NCBI RefSeq assembly: GCF_003584645.1
Contig: NZ_AP017928.1
Coordinates: 3,758,395-3,822,394, forward strand
DNA length: 64,000 nt
Source: Methylocaldum marinum
Lineage (GTDB): Bacteria; Pseudomonadota; Gammaproteobacteria; Methylococcales; Methylococcaceae
Reading direction: 5' to 3'
In this document: piece by piece, positions 48,075 through 58,819 of the stretch
Position numbering within the stretch: the first letter of the stretch is position 1
Layout of the letters: every line of letters starts with the position of its first letter
Notes under the pieces: generated by a model
What the model saw: the letters and a program-made list of their open reading frames with translations, nothing else
Database searches by the model: none
Told to the model about the DNA's origin: nothing
Position numbers and translations under genes: made by a program

Positions 48075-48647
48075 ATGAAGATAATCGATGATTGGCTGGT
48101 AAACGCACGGCGGCTGGAGAGTCGCAACTGCGACGACAGGCCCGATACCGAGGATATTTCCCTGGTGGTGATCCATGGCATCAGCCTGCCTCCGGGCGAG
48201 TTCGGCGGCGATTGGATCGACGCCTTGTTCACCAATAATCTGGAGCCGACCGCCCACCCCTATTTCGAACAGATCCGCAACCTGCGGGTATCCGCCCATG
48301 CGCTGGTCCGCCGCGACGGCGAGATCGTTCAATACGTGCCGTTCCAGCGGCGCGCCTGGCACGCCGGGAACTCGAATTTTCAGGGGCGGGAACGCTGCAA
48401 CGATTTTTCGATCGGTATCGAACTGGAAGGAGTCGACGATGTTCCCTATGTCGACGTGCAGTACGAACGCTTGAGCGATTTGCTGGCCGTCTTGCTTAAG
48501 ACTTACCCGGGATTATCTCCGGACCGGATCGTAGGCCATTGCGACATCGCCCCGGGGCGCAAGACCGATCCGGGGCCAAGCTTCGATTGGGCAAGGCTTT
48601 ACCGTTTGTTGTCCGCCAAGGGGACCTGCCGGACCTCATACGGTTAA
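48075..48647 (+). CDS. ampD: 1,6-anhydro-N-acetylmuramyl-L-alanine amidase AmpD
   Basis: 190 residues. The zinc amidase (amidase_2) pattern is intact: SLVVIHGISLPPGEFGGDWIDALFTN, VSAHALVRRDGEIVQYVPFQRRAWHAGNS, CNDFSIGIELEGVDD and IVGHCDIAPGRKTDPGPSFDW. Zinc ligands are His34, His in RAWHAG-side and the Asp of RKTDPGP. AmpD cleaves the peptide from anhydro-muropeptides in the cytoplasm during cell-wall recycling and so keeps beta-lactamase induction low in species with AmpR. Length matches the E. coli protein. The gene stands alone. Confidence 0.95.
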   Translation: MKIIDDWLVNARRLESRNCDDRPDTEDISLVVIHGISLPPGEFGGDWIDALFTNNLEPTAHPYFEQIRNLRVSAHALVRRDGEIVQYVPFQRRAWHAGNSNFQGRERCNDFSIGIELEGVDDVPYVDVQYERLSDLLAVLLKTYPGLSPDRIVGHCDIAPGRKTDPGPSFDWARLYRLLSAKGTCRTSYG

Positions 48648-48761
48648 GGAAGTTCTGATCGAGTCTCCAATTCGGAGGAGCAACCAGCGCAAATGATTGA
48701 TCTTACAGTCGAACGATGCGGTTCGTGCCTCACCGCATCCTACATGCCCGGCTCAATATTC

Positions 48762-48785
48762 GTAGGTCGGCAATCCTTTGCCGAC
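48762..48785. repeat. Single REP unit
   Basis: GTAG followed by the palindrome GTCGGCAATCCTTTGCCGAC. A palindromic GATGCGGTTCGTGCCTCACC plus GCATCCTAC repeat lies just upstream at 48716-48743. Confidence 0.88.
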
Positions 48786-48814
48786 GTGCCCCGTAACGTA
48801 GGTATCAAGACGCT

Positions 48815-50380
48815 CTACCCGTCCCGTCCGCCATTCGCTGCGAAAAACGCTATGCCCTGCGCCAGCGGCAGCGTCTCGCCCCAGTTGATGGTATTGGTCT
48901 GCCGTCGCATGTACATCTTCCAGGCGTCGGAACCCGCTTCCCGGCCGCCCCCCGTATCCTTCTCGCCGCCGAAGGCTCCGCCGATTTCCGCGCCGGAAGT
49001 GCCGGCATTGATGTTGGCGATGCCGCAGTCGCTGCCGGAAGCCGACAAGAACCGCTCCGCCGCCCTGAGATTCAGGGTGAACAGCGCCGAGGACAGTCCT
49101 TGCGCAGCATCGTTCTGCAGGGCGATCGCCTCTTCCAGGCGGCGGAACGTCATCACATAGAGGATGGGCGCGAAGGTTTCGCGCTGCACGATATCCCAGC
49201 GGTTGTCCGCCCGGATCAAGGTCGGCTCGACGAAGCAGCCGGGCCGATCGAGCACCCGTCCGCCGTAGAGTAGCTCGCCGCCCTGGCGGCGTGCCGCCTC
49301 GACGGCGCTGCGGTAGGACTCGACCGCCGCCGAATCGATGAGCGGCCCCATGAGGCTCGAGGGGTCCAGGGGATCGCCGACCCGCACCTCGCCGTAAGCC
49401 CGGATCAGGCGCTCGATCAGATTGTCGTAAAGACTCTCGTGGATGATCAGCCGCCGGATGCTGGTGCAACGCTGGCCGGCAGTGCCGACGGCACCGAACA
49501 GAATGGCGCGTAGCGCGAGATCCGGGTCGGCGGTTTCGTCGACGATGACGGCATTGTTTCCGGACAGTTCCAAAAGACTCCGCCCCAAACGCTCGGCGAC
49601 TTTCACCGCCACCTGGCGGCCCACGGCGGTGGAACCGGTGAACGAGATCAGGGGCAGCCGCGGGTCGCGGACGAAACGGTCGAGCAGTTCCGGATTTTCC
49701 GGCAAAAAGGAGGAAAAAATGCCCGGATATCCCAGCTCGGCCACGACTCGATCGCACAGGTGCTGGACCGCGACGGCGCAGAGCGGCGTCTTCGGGGAAG
49801 GCTTCCACACGACCGTATCGCCGCACACCGCCGCGACGAACGCGTTCCACGACCACACCGCCACCGGGAAATTGAAGCCGGTGATGACGCCGACCGGCCC
49901 CAGGGGATGCCACTGCTCGTAAAGGCGGTGCCCGGGGCGTTCGGAAGGCATCGTATTGCCGTACAGCATGCGCGACAGCCCGACCGCATAGTCGGCCATG
50001 TCGATCATCTCCTGCACCTCGCCGTCCGCTTCCGCCTTGATCTTGCCCATTTCCAGGGCCACCAGGCTGCCCAGCGCATCCTTGTGTTCCCGCAGGGCGT
50101 CGCCGATGCGGCGAACCACCGCACCGCGCTCGGGCGCCGGGACAAGGCGCCATTCCTCGAAGGCTTTCCGAGCCTCATCCAGCACGGTTTCGTACTGAGC
50201 TTCCGAACCGAGCGTAACCTCCGCGATCGTCTCGCCGGTAGCGGGATTGCAGGATTTCAGCCGCGGTCCGTCGGGGGCTTTCAGCCACCCCCCATAGGCG
50301 GCATAGCTGCCGATGTTGAGGTCCAGGAGATGCAAAGTCTCGAACAGTCGAGACTTGAAGGCGTTGTCGTGAGTATGCAT
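48815..50380 (-). CDS. amaB: Aldehyde dehydrogenase, ALDH7 type (aminoadipate-semialdehyde dehydrogenase)
   Basis: 521 residues from the ATG at 50380 (AGGGAG upstream). Classical ALDH motifs are intact: [44 protein letters not shown], the catalytic Glu in [14 protein letters not shown], the catalytic Cys in [18 protein letters not shown], and [14 protein letters not shown]. The C-terminal [39 protein letters not shown] is characteristic of the ALDH7A1/antiquitin group, which oxidises aminoadipate semialdehyde (piperideine-6-carboxylate). The divergent neighbours encode a DUF1338 dioxygenase and a saccharopine-dehydrogenase-like enzyme, supporting a role in lysine catabolism. Confidence 0.85.
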   Translation of the reverse strand: MHTHDNAFKSRLFETLHLLDLNIGSYAAYGGWLKAPDGPRLKSCNPATGETIAEVTLGSEAQYETVLDEARKAFEEWRLVPAPERGAVVRRIGDALREHKDALGSLVALEMGKIKAEADGEVQEMIDMADYAVGLSRMLYGNTMPSERPGHRLYEQWHPLGPVGVITGFNFPVAVWSWNAFVAAVCGDTVVWKPSPKTPLCAVAVQHLCDRVVAELGYPGIFSSFLPENPELLDRFVRDPRLPLISFTGSTAVGRQVAVKVAERLGRSLLELSGNNAVIVDETADPDLALRAILFGAVGTAGQRCTSIRRLIIHESLYDNLIERLIRAYGEVRVGDPLDPSSLMGPLIDSAAVESYRSAVEAARRQGGELLYGGRVLDRPGCFVEPTLIRADNRWDIVQRETFAPILYVMTFRRLEEAIALQNDAAQGLSSALFTLNLRAAERFLSASGSDCGIANINAGTSGAEIGGAFGGEKDTGGGREAGSDAWKMYMRRQTNTINWGETLPLAQGIAFFAANGGRDG

Positions 50381-50632
50381 GGGCAACTCCCTGTGTGAGG
50401 CGCTAGTGCCTCGTTCCGGTTAGATTCGGGGCGGCGGGGAGAGGTTCGGATAGCCGAGACTCTCAACCTTCCGAGACTTGGGCTGTCTAACAGGTGTATT
50501 CTGACCCAAATCCGGCTTGCGCCACAGCCCTCCGGAGCAGAGTCGAGCCGGTGTGCAATGACGGTTGCCGAACGTGCCGCCGTATGTCATAAGGTCTTGC
50601 AGCTTTTCCCCGCAAAGGCAGAGAGGTCTTCC

Positions 50633-51808
50633 ATGTCCAGTCCACACGATGACTTCGCCGGTAGCCTGGTGCGCGAGGTACTCGAAGGTCCCACGACCCT
50701 CCGCGCCCATCCCGAACAGCGCGCCAAACTCCTGGTGCCTCGTCCCGACGGTCAGATCGCCAGTATCGACCTGACCCCGTTCGAAGCGGAACCGCAACCG
50801 ATGACCGCCGCCCATTATTTCCACGGGATCAAATCCGTCGATGGACTGTTGACGGCTTATGGCGAAGCCCGCCGGTCGAAACCGTTCGAAGAGGATCTGC
50901 CGGATGCCTGCGAGCACGTGGACCCGTACGCCCGGGATTTTCTCGACGGCCTGCTGGCCCGTGCCCGGCGTTTTCTGACCGATGCCGACGCGACGCTGAT
51001 CGGTGACTGGGTCAGTCGGCTCGACGTTTACGTGGCGGTCAAGGCGGTGGAATCGCTGCTGTACAGCCGGGCCGACCTGACTTTACTGAAGATCGCGCGG
51101 CGCCTCGGCTGGACGGTGCATTTCGATCATCTGGCGATCCGCTGCGGTTCGTCCGCGCATGCCGACGCCGAACGGGTCGTGGAAAACCTGCGGCGCCATC
51201 ACGGCTATGTGCCCTCGCAGGTCGAAGGCGAGGATTTCTATCAGTTCGATGACGGCTGGAACGCCTACGTGCTCTATAAAATCCTGGAAAACGGCCAGGT
51301 GCTGCGACTGTTCGTCGACCAGTCGGACGCGGATAATCCCACCCAGATCATCCAGCACTGGAATCACGTCTACGGCTACACCGCTCATCATCTGGCGATC
51401 CGGGCGACGCGGTTCGAGGAAGGCCGCCGCGTCGCGGTGGGCCTGCCGAAGCTGATGCATACCATGGAGGCGGAAGGCGTGGGCATCATGACCCCGACCG
51501 GCGATTACACCGATCGCCTGCTGCTGCAGGTATTCACCCGCCCCGAGCGGAATCGCGAGGTTCCGGAACGGATTCGGGAGAGCTTGAGAACCTACGGCGC
51601 CGAACTGGAAGCCGTGATCGAAAACGCCAAGCTCCTGGAGCTTTTGTCACGCCGTGAAATGAATCCGGAGCTGGCCACGAAATTTTTCGCGCTGTACGAC
51701 ATTCCTTACGAGCCGGAAAATCCCCTTCATTCCGCTCCGTTCTACAACTATTTCCTGCCGGAACAGGCGGCCCATGTCATTCGAACCTCGGTTCAAAGGG
51801 TGGCATAG
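50633..51808 (+). CDS. hglS: DUF1338 family, likely 2-oxoadipate dioxygenase/decarboxylase (HglS-like)
   Basis: 391 residues from the ATG at 50633, chosen for GAGG seven bases upstream. An alternative start at 50558 adds 25 residues. Family features: FHGIKSVDGLL, WTVHFDHLAIRCGS with a likely metal His, VPSQVEGEDFYQFDDGWNAYVLYKIL, HHLAIRATRFEEGRRVA and GIMTPTGDYTDRLLLQVFTRPERNREVPERI. Characterised members (HglS/YdcJ) are Fe(II)-dependent and convert 2-oxoadipate to D-2-hydroxyglutarate in bacterial lysine catabolism. Adjacent ALDH7 and saccharopine-dehydrogenase-like genes fit that pathway. The C-terminal FYNYFLPEQAAHVI is typical. Confidence 0.78.
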   Translation: MSSPHDDFAGSLVREVLEGPTTLRAHPEQRAKLLVPRPDGQIASIDLTPFEAEPQPMTAAHYFHGIKSVDGLLTAYGEARRSKPFEEDLPDACEHVDPYARDFLDGLLARARRFLTDADATLIGDWVSRLDVYVAVKAVESLLYSRADLTLLKIARRLGWTVHFDHLAIRCGSSAHADAERVVENLRRHHGYVPSQVEGEDFYQFDDGWNAYVLYKILENGQVLRLFVDQSDADNPTQIIQHWNHVYGYTAHHLAIRATRFEEGRRVAVGLPKLMHTMEAEGVGIMTPTGDYTDRLLLQVFTRPERNREVPERIRESLRTYGAELEAVIENAKLLELLSRREMNPELATKFFALYDIPYEPENPLHSAPFYNYFLPEQAAHVIRTSVQRVA

Positions 51809-51890
51809 CGGAAGAAGACATTGGCGGGGACTGATCGGTGGGAATGCGGTTTACACAGGGAATTGACCTCACTGCAAGGAGAAAAATCGT

Positions 51891-52979
51891 ATGCGGCACG
51901 TGTTCGTCCTCGGTGCCGGCACCATCGGCTCCCTGATTGCCGGCCTGCTTTCCCGGTCCGGCGACTATACGGTTTATCTGATCGATCACGACGAAAGTGC
52001 CCTGAAGCGGGCCACCGAAGATATCGATCGGCAAAATCTGACGCCCCTGACCGTGGATGCCATTCAGGGAAGCGCGCTGCGCCATTGCCTGTCGGATCAT
52101 CCCTGCCGGGCGGTCATCTCCGCACTGCCGTACTACTGCAATCCGCTGGTGGCGGAGTACGCCCGCGAGTCGGGTCTGCATTATTTCGATCTCACCGAGG
52201 ACGTCAGCGTCACGCGCCACATCCAGAATCTCAGCCGGGGAGCGGAAACCGCCTTCGTTCCGCAATGCGGCCTGGCGCCCGGCTTCATCAACATCGTCGC
52301 CAACGAACTGATGGAACACTTCGAGGAGTTGGACACCGTAAAGCTGCGGGTCGGCGCATTGCCGGTGCACCCCAGCAACGTTCTGAAATACTCGCTCACC
52401 TGGTCCACCGACGGCTTGATCAACGAATACGGCAATTTCTGCTACGGGCTTGAAGACGGCCATGAAGTCGTCCTGATGCCGCTGGAAGGCTACGAAACCA
52501 TCGAAATCGACGGGCTGCTGTACGAAGCCTTCAACACCTCGGGCGGCCTCGGCACCCTGGCCGATACCTACAGCGGCAAGGTCAGGACGCTGAACTACAA
52601 GACCCTGCGTTATCCCGGCCACTGCGAGAAGGTTCATTTTCTGATGCGCGATCTCAAGCTCAACAAGGATCGGGACACCCTGAAACGCATCCTCGAAAAC
52701 GCGATCCCCAAGACCGTGCAGGACGTGGTGCTCATCTACGTCTCGGTCAGCGGCAAACAGCGCGGCGAACTGTACGAAGAGAACTATTTCAAGAAGATCT
52801 ATCCGCAAACCCTCTACGGGAAGTTATGGTCGGCGATTCAGGTCACTACCGCCTCGGCGGTCTGCGCAGTCGTTGATCAAGTGCTGGACCGAACCGCACT
52901 CTACCAGGGCTTCGTGACGCAGGAGAGTTTCAGGCTGGAAGCGTTTCTGGAAAACCGGTTCGGGCAGTATTACCGCTAA
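51891..52979 (+). CDS. Saccharopine dehydrogenase-family protein (possible lysine 6-dehydrogenase)
   Basis: 362 residues with AAGGAG eight bases before the ATG. The N-terminal Rossmann fold opens HVFVLGAGTIGSLIAGLLSRSGDYTVYLIDHD, followed by AVISALPYYCNPLVAEYARESGLHYFDLTED and AFVPQCGLAPGFINIVANELM. The C-terminal catalytic part includes TWSTDGLINEYGN and TLNYKTLRYPGHCEKVHFLM. The family includes saccharopine dehydrogenase (lysine-forming or glutamate-forming) and L-lysine 6-dehydrogenase. With ALDH7 and HglS-like genes beside it, oxidation of lysine to piperideine-6-carboxylate is the most economical reading, but saccharopine chemistry is equally possible from sequence alone. It follows the hglS gene by 82 nt and is probably co-transcribed. 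Confidence 0.8.
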   Translation: MRHVFVLGAGTIGSLIAGLLSRSGDYTVYLIDHDESALKRATEDIDRQNLTPLTVDAIQGSALRHCLSDHPCRAVISALPYYCNPLVAEYARESGLHYFDLTEDVSVTRHIQNLSRGAETAFVPQCGLAPGFINIVANELMEHFEELDTVKLRVGALPVHPSNVLKYSLTWSTDGLINEYGNFCYGLEDGHEVVLMPLEGYETIEIDGLLYEAFNTSGGLGTLADTYSGKVRTLNYKTLRYPGHCEKVHFLMRDLKLNKDRDTLKRILENAIPKTVQDVVLIYVSVSGKQRGELYEENYFKKIYPQTLYGKLWSAIQVTTASAVCAVVDQVLDRTALYQGFVTQESFRLEAFLENRFGQYYR

Positions 52980-53017
52980 TGTGAATTTCCTGGATGCGAA
53001 GGCGTAGAAGCCGCGGC

Positions 53018-53075
53018 GTCGGGAAAGGATTCCCGACAAAGCGGCACGGTCGTAGGTCGGCAATCCCTTGCCGAC
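53018..53075. repeat. REP pair, tail-to-tail
   Basis: GTCGGGAAAGGATTCCCGAC, a 15-nt spacer and GTAG plus GTCGGCAATCCCTTGCCGAC. Confidence 0.9.
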
Positions 53076-53157
53076 GCAGCCCTGGACCGGGCCGTGTGAC
53101 GTCGAAAAAAACGCCCGACCTGCTCGCGAGTTCCCGTAGGGCAGATCCAAAACCGCC

Positions 53158-54087
53158 CTAAACCTCGGCCCGGCGCCGGCCGGTTTCCGCCGCAATGCCG
53201 AATCCGGCACCCTGTAGTGCCGCGAACAGGCTTTCCCGCTCGGCCGGCGACAGCGGCCGTAGCGGCGGACGGGGCACCAGCCAGGCGGGGTCGCCCGTTT
53301 GTGCGGCCCGAATGGCCTTGAACGCGGGGACGAAGGGATAGCGTAGGACGATGTCCAGGAATGAACGGATGCGCGCCTCGTCATCCGGCTCGGGGTCGGG
53401 TTTGAGCAGTGCGGCGGCCAGGTCCGGAAAGAGATTCGCGATGCCGCAGATGGTTCCGGCCCCGCCCGCACGCATCAGCCTCGGCAGGTGCGGCTCGTGG
53501 CCGGCCAGGATCGAGAGCCGCGCCCCCTGTCGCAGCAGTTCCGCCGTATGTTCGAAATCGCCGCCGCTGTCCTTCACCCCGGCGATGATGCCGGGATACG
53601 CGGCCGACAACCGGGCGACCACCCGCGGCCGTATCGCCACGCCCGATGGCTGCGGAATGTGGTACAGGTAGACGCGCAGTCGCGCATCGCCCACCGCCTC
53701 GATCAAGTTCGCGTAGTAACGGAACACCGCCTCGTCGCTTAAGCCTTTCCAGAAGAAGGGCGGCAGGATCAAACAGCGCGGACAGCCGGATTGCAGCGCA
53801 TGGCGCGTCAGCGCCACGGCATCGGTGATTGCGGTGGCGCCGGTGGCGGCCAGCAGGCGGTCCGGAGCGATGCCCGCGCGCAGCAGCGTCTCGAGCCCTG
53901 CGCAGCGCTCGGCGACCGAGAAGGAGGGTCCTTCGCCGGTGGTGCCGAAGGGTACGACACCGTCGACACCCTGCGCGAGCAGTCCCCGCGCATGCGCGGC
54001 GAGCCGGGCGTGATCGAGATCGCCGTCCGCGCCGAGCGGCGTGAGCATGGCGCACCACAATCCGCGGATGGGAACGGGTTCCGTCAT
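53158..54087 (-). CDS. DapA-family aldolase (dihydrodipicolinate synthase-like)
   Basis: 309 residues from the ATG at 54087 (GGAGA upstream). A frame extending to 54318 runs through REP and is rejected. Class I aldolase barrel motifs: GLWCAMLTPLGADGDLD, GVVPFGTTGEGPSFSVAER, ATGATAITDAVALTRHALQSGCPRCLILPPFFW, VYLYHIPQPSGVAI with the Tyr, GIIAGVKDSGGDFEHTAELL with the Schiff-base Lys, and ILAGHEPHLPRLMRAGGAGTICGIANLFP. Family members are DapA, N-acetylneuraminate lyase and sugar-acid or hydroxyproline-pathway aldolases. The PPFFWKG substitution for the usual PPYY pattern suggests a non-DapA substrate. It lies beside the lysine-related cluster but on the opposite strand. Confidence 0.85.
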   Translation of the reverse strand: MTEPVPIRGLWCAMLTPLGADGDLDHARLAAHARGLLAQGVDGVVPFGTTGEGPSFSVAERCAGLETLLRAGIAPDRLLAATGATAITDAVALTRHALQSGCPRCLILPPFFWKGLSDEAVFRYYANLIEAVGDARLRVYLYHIPQPSGVAIRPRVVARLSAAYPGIIAGVKDSGGDFEHTAELLRQGARLSILAGHEPHLPRLMRAGGAGTICGIANLFPDLAAALLKPDPEPDDEARIRSFLDIVLRYPFVPAFKAIRAAQTGDPAWLVPRPPLRPLSPAERESLFAALQGAGFGIAAETGRRRAEV

Positions 54088-54188
54088 GGTAAAAATCTCC
54101 TCCGAATACGTTTTGTGGTCCGGCACAGGTTTCCGGCTCGGCGGAAGCCGTTGGCACCGCCCACCGGGATGGATCGCCTCACACCGTC

Positions 54189-54258
54189 GTAGGTCGGCAA
54201 TCCCTTGCCGACGCAGACGCTCGACCGGGCGGTGGCGTCGGGAAAGGATTCCCGACCT
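54189..54258. repeat. REP pair holding IS110 copy B
   Basis: GTAG plus GTCGGCAATCCCTTGCCGAC, linker GCAGACGCTCGACCGGGCGG, then GTCGGGAAAGGATTCCCGAC followed by CT, where the IS110 element begins. The rest of the unit continues at 55478. Confidence 0.93.
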
Positions 54259-54289
54259 TGTATTATGAATTCCGTGTGGTTCGGAAGGG

Positions 54290-55460
<1,171 letters not shown>

Positions 55461-55492
55461 CCCGGATAACAGTATCTACGGGGTGCACGGTC

Positions 55493-55649
55493 GTAGGTCG
55501 GCAATCCCTTGCCGACGAAGGCGCTCGATCGGGGCTCAGCGTCGGGAAAGGATTCCCGACCTACAGGGTGCACGGTCGTAGGTCGGCAATCCCTTGCCGA
55601 CGAAGGCGCTCGATCGGGCCGCGACGTCGGGAAAGGATTCCCGACCTAC
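55493..55649. repeat. REP array, four units
   Basis: Two near-identical bipartite units (GTAG-GGCAA palindrome, linker GAAGGCGCTCGATCGGG, GGGAA palindrome-CTAC) in tandem. The linkers differ by a few bases. Confidence 0.94.
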
Positions 55650-55670
55650 TGCCCGAAGGCCAGTGCCATA

Positions 55671-57581
55671 TCACTTTCGAAACCCCGGACAACCGGCTCC
55701 GGGAGAATTCCGAATCGCGGCGTCGGCCCGGACGAGGCCGCATCCGCCGGCGAAATCGAATCCTACGTCAAAATCCGGGCTATGGGGATCATCCATGTCG
55801 ATGGCCGTATGCGCCATGGCCGCGTAAATCTCCCGGGGCGACAGGGAGGGATCGGCTTCCCGCATCAAGGCCGCCACCGCCGCGGCGTGGGGAGCCGCCG
55901 CCGACGTGCCGACGAAATTGGGAAAGCCGTCGCCCTCGCTGTCCGTTCCCCCGAAAAAGCTCGTGTTGACGTCATTAGGCGCCACGATCAGCGGCTGGTA
56001 GCGGATTTCGGGGCTTGCATTACGGTTGCCGGCCGTATCGAACAAGATAGGCGTGCCGCCCACCGAGGAGAACTCATCCAACTCGGGTGGATTAACACCG
56101 AAAGCCGGGGTGGAGCGATAAGGGGCGGAGCCGACCGCCGCGGTTCCCGCCGCGTTGTGATGTCCGAAAATCGTGCTGCTCGCGGTGTCGAACTGATCGA
56201 TCCCGCCGCCCCGGAGTACATACTTGATCAGTGCCGGGTTGGGGCCGCCGCAATTCGTGATCTGTACCTTGTAGACGGAAACGCCGGATTCCCGAGGATT
56301 TAAAAGGCTGACGATCTCTACCGAATCGGAGCCGATGTTGAGTTCCTTGCCGTCCGCCACGAGCGTTTCGGCTTCGTCGTACAGAAACACGTCTAGATCG
56401 TTGGGCGCTCCGGGCGCTCCGGGCTGGACCGAGGCGGACGGGGCGTCCCACTGAAACGACATCGTCAGCTCGCTGCCCGGGGGAACGTTGATGCGTTGAA
56501 AAACATTCACTTCGGGTCCCGGGTCGAAATCATGAAGCTCGCAGATGAACCCTCCGCCTTCGTCCTTGAACATCCCGCTCGGGCTGAAAGCGGCTTCGTA
56601 GGACGCGTTGCCGGAATTCCCCGCGGAGGAAAAATATGCGACGCCGTCGGCGACGACCCGGTCCACGGCCTGGGCGATTACGCCGTCCTGGAACATGGGC
56701 TCGCTATAGTAGGTCCAGTCGTCCACGATCACCTTGGCGCCGGCCCTGGCCAGTTCGAGGATACCCTGGGCAAAATTGGCCTGACCGCCTCCCGTGGTGT
56801 GAAAGGAAAGCCGGGCACCCGGTGCCACGTCATGGATGATCTGCATCATGGCGCGGCCTTCGTCGACCCCCGGGTCGGTCGGCGGAGGGCAGCGATCGTC
56901 GTCCTTCAGATCTTTCAATACGGTGATTCCGGACGGCAAGTTGCTGCTGGCGATGTCGTTTTCGGCACCGCCGAGGCAGTCGAAACTGTTCGACAGCACA
57001 CCGATGGTGATGCCGCTGCCGTCCACGCCGAAGGTCGTGCGCGCCAGGTTCGAGCGCATGGCCACGTCGCCCTGGCCATCGACCGATCCCGAGTTGGTCT
57101 TGGCATAGGCCGGGGCGGCGAACTGCAGACGGGAAAGCGCATCGAGCCGCTCGATGGCCGCTATCGGGAGCCATCCGGAAACGACCCTCCCGTATACCGC
57201 AAGATTTTTGGCTCCAAGTTCTTCAAGTTCGCGCCGCAGGCCTTCCGGGTCGTCCGCTGCCACGGCATCGATGGCGACGTAACCGTTGCGAACCTGTATC
57301 AATGCGGAACGGGACTTGAACGTTTCCGGCTTTACCGGCGTGTTTCCGGCGCTTTCCCGGAACGACTCGTATTCGTCATGAAGCTTGACGAGGGCTTGGC
57401 TGACCTTGCGCGAACCCTTGGGGGCCCGCATCGAGTCGGCATCGCCCTTGCCGGTATCCGGCGGCGGCAGGTTTTCCGAAGGCGCCTTTTCCTTGGTGTC
57501 CGGCGGCGGGTCTGCCGGAAAAGCCTGAAAGGAAAACAATGAAAGGCAAACGAAAAGAGTTCCGGCCTTGTTCGTTTCCAT
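55671..57581 (-). CDS. Secreted S8 (subtilisin-like) serine peptidase
   Basis: 636 residues from the ATG at 57581 (GGAG upstream). A signal peptide (AGTLFVCLSLFSFQAFPA), a Pro/Glu-rich linker and a propeptide-like region precede the protease domain from about residue 190: GVDGSGITIGVLSNSFDCLGG, DEGRAMMQIIHDVAPGARLSF with the catalytic His, GVAYFSSAGNSGNASYEAAF with the oxyanion Asn, a beta-sandwich insert at about 360-500, and NFVGTSAAAPHAAAVAALM with the catalytic Ser. The usual Asp of the VLSDSF motif reads Asn here (VLSNSF), with an Asp three residues on. The product acts outside the cell or in the periplasm. The adjacent beta-propeller gene is on the same strand 110 nt upstream. Confidence 0.85.
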   Translation of the reverse strand: METNKAGTLFVCLSLFSFQAFPADPPPDTKEKAPSENLPPPDTGKGDADSMRAPKGSRKVSQALVKLHDEYESFRESAGNTPVKPETFKSRSALIQVRNGYVAIDAVAADDPEGLRRELEELGAKNLAVYGRVVSGWLPIAAIERLDALSRLQFAAPAYAKTNSGSVDGQGDVAMRSNLARTTFGVDGSGITIGVLSNSFDCLGGAENDIASSNLPSGITVLKDLKDDDRCPPPTDPGVDEGRAMMQIIHDVAPGARLSFHTTGGGQANFAQGILELARAGAKVIVDDWTYYSEPMFQDGVIAQAVDRVVADGVAYFSSAGNSGNASYEAAFSPSGMFKDEGGGFICELHDFDPGPEVNVFQRINVPPGSELTMSFQWDAPSASVQPGAPGAPNDLDVFLYDEAETLVADGKELNIGSDSVEIVSLLNPRESGVSVYKVQITNCGGPNPALIKYVLRGGGIDQFDTASSTIFGHHNAAGTAAVGSAPYRSTPAFGVNPPELDEFSSVGGTPILFDTAGNRNASPEIRYQPLIVAPNDVNTSFFGGTDSEGDGFPNFVGTSAAAPHAAAVAALMREADPSLSPREIYAAMAHTAIDMDDPHSPDFDVGFDFAGGCGLVRADAAIRNSPGAGCPGFRK

Positions 57582-57691
57582 GAGCGATCTCCATTTCGGC
57601 CGCCCGACCGTATCGTTTCCGGCGCAAAGGCGCAGCGGGCCGCAAGAAAAGCGGCCGATGCCGACCGGGCTTATGGGCGCAACCGGCATAC

Positions 57692-58819
57692 CTATGGAAC
57701 ATCAGGGGATTCGTCTTCCGCAACGGTCTCGTCGGACGTCTCCGCGGCGCAGAAATCGGTTGCCACGGCCACCCCCGTCGGCTGAACGATGTGCGGATCG
57801 GAAATGGTCGTCAGCAGAGCCTTGGTGTCGGCATCGTAAACCCTTAAGCCGCCGGGCTGCGGGACGTACAGTTTGGGCTTGTTCGGATGCACCGCCATCT
57901 GATCCATGCCGTAGAATTCGGGGGCGTTGGAAATCGCGATCGAGTTGTCCGGCTCGGCGCCGAGAGTCGCCGTTTCGGCGTCATACGCGAAGACGTCGAC
58001 GAAACCCAGGTCCACGGAAGATTCGCCGTTGCTCCGCAAGAAGACCCGTTCTCCGGACATGTCGATTGCGCCCGATATGCCGGAGGACGTGCCGGATAAG
58101 GCGCGCATGTCGATACGTTCCAGCCCGGGAACCGTGAATAATGTCAACTCGGCGGCTCCGCGGGAGACGACCAGGCCCGATTTGCTCCCGCGCGCGCAGA
58201 GGACGTTATTGGGTTCGGCGAATCCCAGCGACAGCGAGTCGCCCGTGTCCAGCAGGATACCGTCGTCGCCGAGGATGAACCGGCGCACCGTGGCATCGGC
58301 GGACGAGGTGACCAACACCGACCCGTCGCCGCAGACCTCCACGGAATTGGTATCGGTACCGACCGAACGGGTGCTGGTCTCGGTCTGTTTGGCGATGTCG
58401 ACGACCGAAACCGGTTGCGTGAAGAGACCGTCCGACACCAGCAGGAATTTGCCGTCGCAACTGAGCGCGAGATCCTCGCCATTGTTCGCGATGGGAATCG
58501 GGTTCGTGCCCTGGGCGAGGCGGGGAGGCGATGCCGTCAGATCGATGACGACGACTTCGCTGTTGAAGTTCGTCACGAACCCACGGGTTTGATCCGGCGT
58601 TACCAGGACGTCTCCGATCGCCAGGCCGGCGGTGTTGATGTCCAGCGACCCCAGGACGGTATCGGTGTCGGCATCGAATACCGTCACCGAAGCGGTGCCG
58701 TTATCCGCAACCAGGCCGAGAGTCCTTGCCGATACCGGAAGCGCCTGCAAAGCCAGGGCGACGACGCTGCCGGCAAGAACCGCCCGCGTACCGCCCGTTT
58801 TTCTGTACTGAGTATCCAT
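57692..58819 (-). CDS. Secreted beta-propeller (YncE-like) protein
   Basis: 375 residues from the ATG at 58819 (AGGGACGA upstream). A signal peptide (AVLAGSVVALALQALPVSA) is followed by repeated blades: LGLVADNGTASVTVFDADTDTVLGSLDI, VLVTPDQTRGFVTNFNSEVVVIDLT, LALSCDGKFLLVSDGLFTQPVSVVDI, VEVCGDGSVLVTSSADATVRRF, and PKLYVPQPGGLRVYDADTKALLTTI. These are YncE/lactonase-like seven-bladed propellers of unknown ligand. The Glu/Asp-rich C-terminus (ETSDETVAEDESPDVP) is unstructured. It is probably transcribed with the downstream S8 peptidase gene. Confidence 0.8.
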   Translation of the reverse strand: MDTQYRKTGGTRAVLAGSVVALALQALPVSARTLGLVADNGTASVTVFDADTDTVLGSLDINTAGLAIGDVLVTPDQTRGFVTNFNSEVVVIDLTASPPRLAQGTNPIPIANNGEDLALSCDGKFLLVSDGLFTQPVSVVDIAKQTETSTRSVGTDTNSVEVCGDGSVLVTSSADATVRRFILGDDGILLDTGDSLSLGFAEPNNVLCARGSKSGLVVSRGAAELTLFTVPGLERIDMRALSGTSSGISGAIDMSGERVFLRSNGESSVDLGFVDVFAYDAETATLGAEPDNSIAISNAPEFYGMDQMAVHPNKPKLYVPQPGGLRVYDADTKALLTTISDPHIVQPTGVAVATDFCAAETSDETVAEDESPDVP

